The position numbers were made by a program, and so were the translations under genes. A stretch of 35,827 nucleotides of DNA, from NCBI GenBank assembly GCA_029907165.1, contig JARYMK010000010.1:1-35827 (forward strand). Reading direction: 5' to 3'. The notes beneath the pieces were generated by a model, which saw only the letters and a program-made list of their open reading frames with translations, had not been told where the DNA came from and ran no database searches. This DNA is from Anaerolineae bacterium. GTDB lineage: Bacteria > Chloroflexota > Anaerolineae > DTLA01. This document shows, piece by piece, positions 32,426 through 35,827 of this stretch. The first letter of the stretch is position 1. Every line of letters starts with the position of its first letter.

Positions 32426-32569
32426 ATGGGCGGTGGCGAGTTTCGGGCGCGACCCGTGTTGGCAGCAGGGTGCGACCCACTTCCGGAAGTCCATCATACC
32501 TGAAGTCCGGCGGAGGCTCGGAGCGTGTGCGTGTTGATCACAAACAGGAAGACAGCACCAAAACGCGAT
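32426..32569. promoter_or_regulatory. Divergent intergenic region with a 12-bp palindrome
   Basis: The space between the PBP and ppdK promoters holds no gene. It contains the perfect palindrome ACTTCCGGAAGT (32479-32490), with a related half GAAGTCCGG about 15 bp further on. It is a candidate regulator site; nothing identifies the regulator. Confidence 0.3.
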
Positions 32570-32598
32570 TTGGGAAAACAGGACAAAGGTGGTATAAT
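32570..32598 (+). promoter_or_regulatory. ppdK promoter
   Basis: TTGGGA (32570-32575), 17-nt spacer, perfect TATAAT (32593-32598). Start near 32605, which leaves a leader of about 145 nt before the ppdK ATG. Confidence 0.75.
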
Positions 32599-32601
32599 GT
32601 T

Positions 32602-32712
32602 GGGTTGGTGAATCCCAGGCCGTAGCCGGTACATTCCCGGTCTCACACCGGCAGAGCACGGCCCGCAACGAAGGGGCAGACAGGCAGCCGCGGGACACCC
32701 CCGGCTGCTTTT
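32602..32712 (+). ncRNA. Structured ppdK leader RNA (candidate cis-regulatory element with attenuator)
   Basis: The leader folds by eye into nested helices GGCCGT/ACGGCC (32618-32623 with 32658-32663) and GCCGGT/ACCGGC (32625-32630 with 32647-32652), then an unpaired CCGCAACGAAGGGGCAGACA region, then a terminator hairpin (32684-32708) with a U-run. A helix-rich aptamer-like domain followed by a terminator upstream of a coding sequence is the layout of riboswitches and protein-dependent attenuators. I could not assign it to a known class. Short pieces (CGAAGGGGCA, GGTGAATCC, CCCGCAAC) recall glycine or cobalamin aptamers, but the defining helices of those are missing. Confidence 0.5.
32684..32712 (+). 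terminator. Intrinsic terminator in the ppdK leader
   Basis: GCAGCCG (32684-32690) pairs with CGGCTGC (32702-32708). The stem extends through GGG/CCC after one mismatch, and TTTTG follows. It lies 36 bp before the ppdK ATG, between promoter and gene, so it would cut transcription unless an alternative fold forms. Confidence 0.7.
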
Positions 32713-32748
32713 GTGCGATTGCAATAGATTCGGAAGGAGGCTTATGAA

Positions 32749-35532
32749 ATGACCAAGAAGTGGGTCTACATGTTCCACGAAGGCAACGCCAGCATGAAGA
32801 ACTTGCTGGGCGGCAAGGGCGCAGGGCTATCCGAAATGACCAACGCGGGGCTTCCTGTCCCGCCCGGGTTCACCATCACCACCGAGGCCTGCAACGCCTA
32901 CTACGCTTCGGGCAAGAAGTTCCCCGAAGGCATGTGGGAGCAGGTTCTCGCCGCGATGAAGGAAGTGGAGAAGGCCACCGGCAAGAAGTTCGGCGACCCC
33001 AAGAATCCCCTGCTGGTCTCCGTGCGCTCGGGCGCGCGCGTGTCCATGCCCGGTATGATGGACACTGTCCTCAACCTCGGCCTGAACCCCGACACGGTGC
33101 AGGGCCTCATCGCCTTGACCCGCAACGAGCGGTTCGCCTACGATGCCTACCGCCGCTTCATCCAGATGTTTGGCCGCATCGTCATGGGCATTGATGGCCG
33201 CAAGTTTGAGGAAAAACTGGAAGAAATCAAACACAAGCACGACGCGCAACTGGACACTGACCTGGGCGCCGAGGCGATGAAGGAAGTCGTCGTCGAGTTC
33301 AAGAAGTTGTACAAGCAGGAAATCGGCGAGGAGTTCCCCACCGACCCGTACAAGCAGTTGGAACTGGCCATCGGCGCGGTGTTCGGCTCGTGGATGGGCA
33401 AGCGCGCCGTGGACTACCGCAACTTCTACAAGTTGCCTCACGACTGGGGCACGGCGGTCAACGTCGTAACCATGGTCTTCGGCAACATGGGCGAGGACTC
33501 GGGCACGGGCGTGGCCTTCACCCGCAACCCCGCCACTGGCGAGAAAGTCCTGTACGGCGAGTATCTGCAGAACGCCCAGGGCGAGGACGTGGTCGCGGGC
33601 ATCCGCACCCCAAAGAAGATCGCCCAACTGGCCCAGGACATGCCAGAGGTGTACCAGCAGTTTGCCGAGGTCGCGGAGAAACTGGAAAAGCACTACCGCG
33701 ATATGCAGGACATGGAGTTCACCGTGGAGCGCGGCAAACTGTGGATGCTCCAGACCCGCGCGGGCAAGCGCACAGCGGCGGCCGCGGTCAAGATCGCCGT
33801 GGACATGGTGCGCGAGGGCCTCATCACGAAGGAAGAGGCGCTCCTGCGCGTGGAGCCTTCGCAGGTCAACCAGTTGCTCCTGCCCCGCTTTGACGTAAAA
33901 GCAAAGGAAGAGGCCGAGAAGGCGGGCCGACTGCTGGCCAAGGGCCTCAACGCGTCGCCGGGTGCGGCCTACGGGTTCGCCGCCTTTGACGCCGACACCG
34001 CCGAGGAATGGGGCAAGCAGGGCAAGCGCGTCATCCTGGTGCGCCCCGAAACGTCGCCCGACGACGTGCACGGCATGCTGGCGTCCAGGGGCATCCTCAC
34101 CCAGCGCGGCGGCGCGACGAGCCATGCGGCGGTGGTAGCCCGTGGGCTGGGCCTGCCGTGCGTGGCCGGCTGCGAGGCCATCCACGTGAACGAGGATGCG
34201 AAGCAGTTCACCGTCAACGGCAAGGTGATCAGGGAAGGCGACGTCATCTCCATTGACGGCGGCACCGGTGAGGTCTTTGAGGGCCAGGTGCAGACCATTG
34301 ACGCCAACTTCGCCGATGAGAAGGACCTGGCCACCCTGCTGGAATGGGCCGATGAGGTGCGGCGGCTTGGCGTGTGGGCCAATGCCGACTACCCGCGCGA
34401 CGCCCGCCGCGCCCGCGAGTTCGGCGCCACGGGCATCGGTCTGTGCCGCACCGAGCACATGTTCTTTGAGGCCGACCGCCTGCCCATCGTCCAGAAGATG
34501 ATCCTCGCCGAGTCCGAGGAGGAGCGACAGAAGTACCTGGATCAACTCCTGCCGGTGCAGCGGGGCGACTTTGAGGGCATCTTCCAGGCGATGGACGGCT
34601 ATCCGGTCATCATCCGCCTGATTGACCCGCCGCTTCACGAGTTCCTGCCTAGTTATGAGGGGCTTCTGCGCGATGTAACGCGGCTCCAGATGGCCCGGCA
34701 CAAGCCTGAACTCCTGGAACTGGAGAAGGCCAGCCGTGAGGACGAGGAACTGCTGGAGGAGGTCAAGAAGGCGGGCAACGGCGACCTGGCCAAGGGAATC
34801 CAGGCCGTTCTCCCCGAGAAGGTCAAGATGCTCCACGCCGTGGAGAAGATGCGCGAGATGAACCCCATGCTGGGGCTGCGCGGCATCCGCCTGGGCATCA
34901 CGTTCCCGGGCATCACCAAGATGCAGGTGCGCGCCATCTTTGAGGCGGCGTGCAACATGGCCAAGCAGGGTGTCGTGGTCAAGCCCGAAGTCATGATTCC
35001 CCTCACCGGCCACTACAACGAGTTGAAGGTCGTGCGCGAGATGCTGGAGCCCATCGCCAAGGAGGTGATGGAGGAGAAAGGCGTGCACGTGGAGTACAAG
35101 TTTGGCACGATGATTGAGATTCCGCGCGCGGCGCTCACCGCCGGCGAGATCGCCCAGTACTCCGAGTTCTTCTCCTTCGGCACCAACGACCTGACGCAGA
35201 CCACCTTCGGCTACTCACGCGACGATGCCGAGGGCAAGTTCCTACTGAAGTACGTGGAAGACAAGATTCTGCCCGAGAACCCGTTCCAGGTGCTGGACCG
35301 GCCGGGCGTGGGGCGGCTCATCAACATCGCCGTTACCGAAGGTCGCCAGACCCGGCCCGAACTGGAAGTAGGCATCTGCGGCGAGCACGGCGGCGACCCC
35401 TCGTCCATTGAGTTCTGCCACAGCGCGGGCCTGAACTACGTCTCCTGCTCACCGTTCCGGGTGCCGGTGGCGCGCCTCGCCGCGGCCCAGGCAGCCCTCA
35501 AAGAGAAGATGAGCGTGGAGCGAGACCGGTAG
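32749..35532 (+). CDS. ppdK: Pyruvate, phosphate dikinase
   Basis: PPDK interconverts pyruvate, ATP and phosphate with phosphoenolpyruvate, AMP and pyrophosphate, a reversible step at the glycolysis/gluconeogenesis junction. The 927-residue protein is full length. It has an N-terminal ATP-grasp domain (VYMFHEGNASMKNLLGGKGA, LLVSVRSGARVSMPGMMDTV, GNMGEDSGTGVAFTRNPATG); the central phosphohistidine domain with LTQRGGATSHAAVVARGLG, His after the regulatory-type Thr-Ser; and the C-terminal PEP/pyruvate barrel (GIGLCRTEHMFF, EPIAKEVMEE, FSFGTNDLTQTTFGYSRDD, GICGEHGGDP, GLNYVSCSPFRVPVARLAA, with the catalytic Cys). AGGAGG lies 8 nt before the ATG. It is preceded by a structured leader and followed by its own terminator. 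No PPDK regulatory protein gene is visible. Confidence 0.97.
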   Translation: MTKKWVYMFHEGNASMKNLLGGKGAGLSEMTNAGLPVPPGFTITTEACNAYYASGKKFPEGMWEQVLAAMKEVEKATGKKFGDPKNPLLVSVRSGARVSMPGMMDTVLNLGLNPDTVQGLIALTRNERFAYDAYRRFIQMFGRIVMGIDGRKFEEKLEEIKHKHDAQLDTDLGAEAMKEVVVEFKKLYKQEIGEEFPTDPYKQLELAIGAVFGSWMGKRAVDYRNFYKLPHDWGTAVNVVTMVFGNMGEDSGTGVAFTRNPATGEKVLYGEYLQNAQGEDVVAGIRTPKKIAQLAQDMPEVYQQFAEVAEKLEKHYRDMQDMEFTVERGKLWMLQTRAGKRTAAAAVKIAVDMVREGLITKEEALLRVEPSQVNQLLLPRFDVKAKEEAEKAGRLLAKGLNASPGAAYGFAAFDADTAEEWGKQGKRVILVRPETSPDDVHGMLASRGILTQRGGATSHAAVVARGLGLPCVAGCEAIHVNEDAKQFTVNGKVIREGDVISIDGGTGEVFEGQVQTIDANFADEKDLATLLEWADEVRRLGVWANADYPRDARRAREFGATGIGLCRTEHMFFEADRLPIVQKMILAESEEERQKYLDQLLPVQRGDFEGIFQAMDGYPVIIRLIDPPLHEFLPSYEGLLRDVTRLQMARHKPELLELEKASREDEELLEEVKKAGNGDLAKGIQAVLPEKVKMLHAVEKMREMNPMLGLRGIRLGITFPGITKMQVRAIFEAACNMAKQGVVVKPEVMIPLTGHYNELKVVREMLEPIAKEVMEEKGVHVEYKFGTMIEIPRAALTAGEIAQYSEFFSFGTNDLTQTTFGYSRDDAEGKFLLKYVEDKILPENPFQVLDRPGVGRLINIAVTEGRQTRPELEVGICGEHGGDPSSIEFCHSAGLNYVSCSPFRVPVARLAAAQAALKEKMSVERDR

Positions 35533-35561
35533 CGCATTCGCTGCCCGACCAGAACACACAC

Positions 35562-35596
35562 AATCGGCAGGGGGCGCACACTCCCTGCCGATTTGT
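35562..35596 (+). terminator. ppdK terminator
   Basis: AATCGGCAGGG (35562-35572) pairs perfectly with CCCTGCCGATT (35583-35593), 10-nt loop, followed by TGTATT. It lies 30 bp after the ppdK stop. Confidence 0.85.
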
Positions 35597-35600
35597 ATTA

Positions 35601-35620
35601 TGGGAGGATATGGGAGGATA
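35601..35620 (+). repeat. Duplicated ribosome-binding segment
   Basis: TGGGAGGATA is repeated directly twice (35601-35610, 35611-35620), immediately before the next gene. The second copy puts GGAGG 5 nt before the ATG at 35623, so it is the likely ribosome site and the first copy a duplicate. Confidence 0.75.
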
Positions 35621-35622
35621 GG

Positions 35623-35827
35623 ATGCTCAATTCGGAAACGATCACATCTGCGTTGGAACCCGTCGCGCGGTTGCTGTTGGTGGTGCTGCTCGCAGCGGCC
35701 ATCGGGCTGCTGCTTTCGGCGGGCGCGGCCTTCCTGCTGGAGTATCTGGACGACACGCTCAAGAGCCCGGACGACGTGCAGAGCGTGCTGGGGATCACCG
35801 CGCTCGGCGCAGTGCCGCGGCTGGAAG
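35623..35827 (+). CDS. Start of a Wzz/BY-kinase-like protein (runs off right edge)
   Basis: About 68 residues are visible and absent from the ORF track. After a short N-terminus (MLNSETITSALEPVARL) comes one hydrophobic helix (about 17-40) and then AFLLEYLDDTLKSPDDVQSV, LGITALGAVPRLE. This is the junction between the second transmembrane helix of a chain-length determinant (Wzz/CpsC) and the start of a bacterial tyrosine kinase (CpsD/BY-kinase) in exopolysaccharide proteins. The first helix and periplasmic loop of Wzz are missing: the gene begins directly at the second helix, with a good ribosome site. It suggests an exopolysaccharide assembly locus to the right. The kinase domain itself is outside the window. 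Confidence 0.7.
   Translation, partial: MLNSETITSALEPVARLLLVVLLAAAIGLLLSAGAAFLLEYLDDTLKSPDDVQSVLGITALGAVPRLE

Noticed and set aside
29528-32503. 991-residue plus-strand ORF
   Set aside because: Runs antisense to the Mrr, SAF and PBP genes, all of which have recognisable domains. It has no ribosome site and a low-complexity Arg/His/Pro composition.
32605-32700. Leader as a glycine or cobalamin riboswitch
   Set aside because: Short strings resemble parts of those aptamers, but the glycine GAGAG/CUCUC stem and the cobalamin GCCACTG-type core with GAAGCCAGGAGACC are missing, so no class is claimed.
32827-35088. 753-residue minus-strand ORF
   Set aside because: Shadow of ppdK on the opposite strand of GC-rich DNA. 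Composition is Leu/His/Arg-rich with no family motif, while the plus frame is an unambiguous PPDK.

Overview
The window is GC-rich, densely coding bacterial chromosome. Sigma70-type promoters are easy to read (TTGACA-like -35, 16-17 bp spacer, TATAAT-like -10), and most ribosome sites are GGAGG-like. The gene content fits a Chloroflexota (Anaerolineae-like) genome: a tetrapyrrole-methylase/MazG fusion, a PyrF-PyrE fusion followed by class 1B PyrD/PyrK, a large propeller lipoprotein with Pro/Thr-rich linkers, lipid-anchored surface proteins and a MecA-like PBP. That assignment is inference. No 16S gene or other phylogenetic anchor is present.

Layout, left to right. (1) 1-295 is the N-terminal part of an IS630-type transposase running off the left edge on the minus strand; it is missing from the ORF track because it has no stop. 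(2) 500-6102, minus: a probable operon of GH1 glycosidase, penicillin-acylase-type Ntn hydrolase, imidazolonepropionase and a small SMR/EamA-like transporter, with a clear promoter and a 16-bp palindrome at its start. (3) 6301-7736, minus: asnS with promoter and terminator. (4) 7790-12031, plus: a 1413-residue lipoprotein of beta-propeller repeats. (5) 12174-16451, minus: a nonulosonic (sialic/pseudaminic/legionaminic-type) acid cassette made of a CMP-sugar synthetase/PseG fusion, a NeuB-type synthase and a Wzx-type flippase. (6) tRNA-Gly(CCC), minus, with its own promoter and terminator. (7) 16620-21180, plus: mazG, pyrF-pyrE, pyrD, pyrK, tightly packed, covering the last steps of UMP synthesis plus nucleotide clean-up. 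(8) 21283-23017, minus: a small hypothetical protein and an orphan flavin disulfide reductase. (9) 23060-25597, plus: mutL and a frameshifted SAM methyltransferase. (10) 25608-27805: divergent YgbA-family protein and dynamin-like GTPase, followed by a tandem hairpin repeat. (11) 28057-32425, minus: an operon of PBP2-type transpeptidase, a stand-alone UxaA/SAF domain, a membrane Mrr-type nuclease and a 2,4-diaminopentanoate-dehydrogenase-like enzyme. (12) 32570-35596, plus: pyruvate phosphate dikinase with a structured, attenuator-like leader. (13) From 35623 to the edge: the start of a BY-kinase/Wzz-C-terminus-like protein.

Most of the window is housekeeping. The signals most worth following are the ppdK leader (helices plus intrinsic terminator between promoter and start codon), the NeuA-PseG fusion cassette, an interspersed palindromic repeat family that forms the mutL leader, overlapping tRNA/mazG promoters, and the PBP-SAF-Mrr-dehydrogenase operon. 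No CRISPR array, prophage or obvious defence island was seen.
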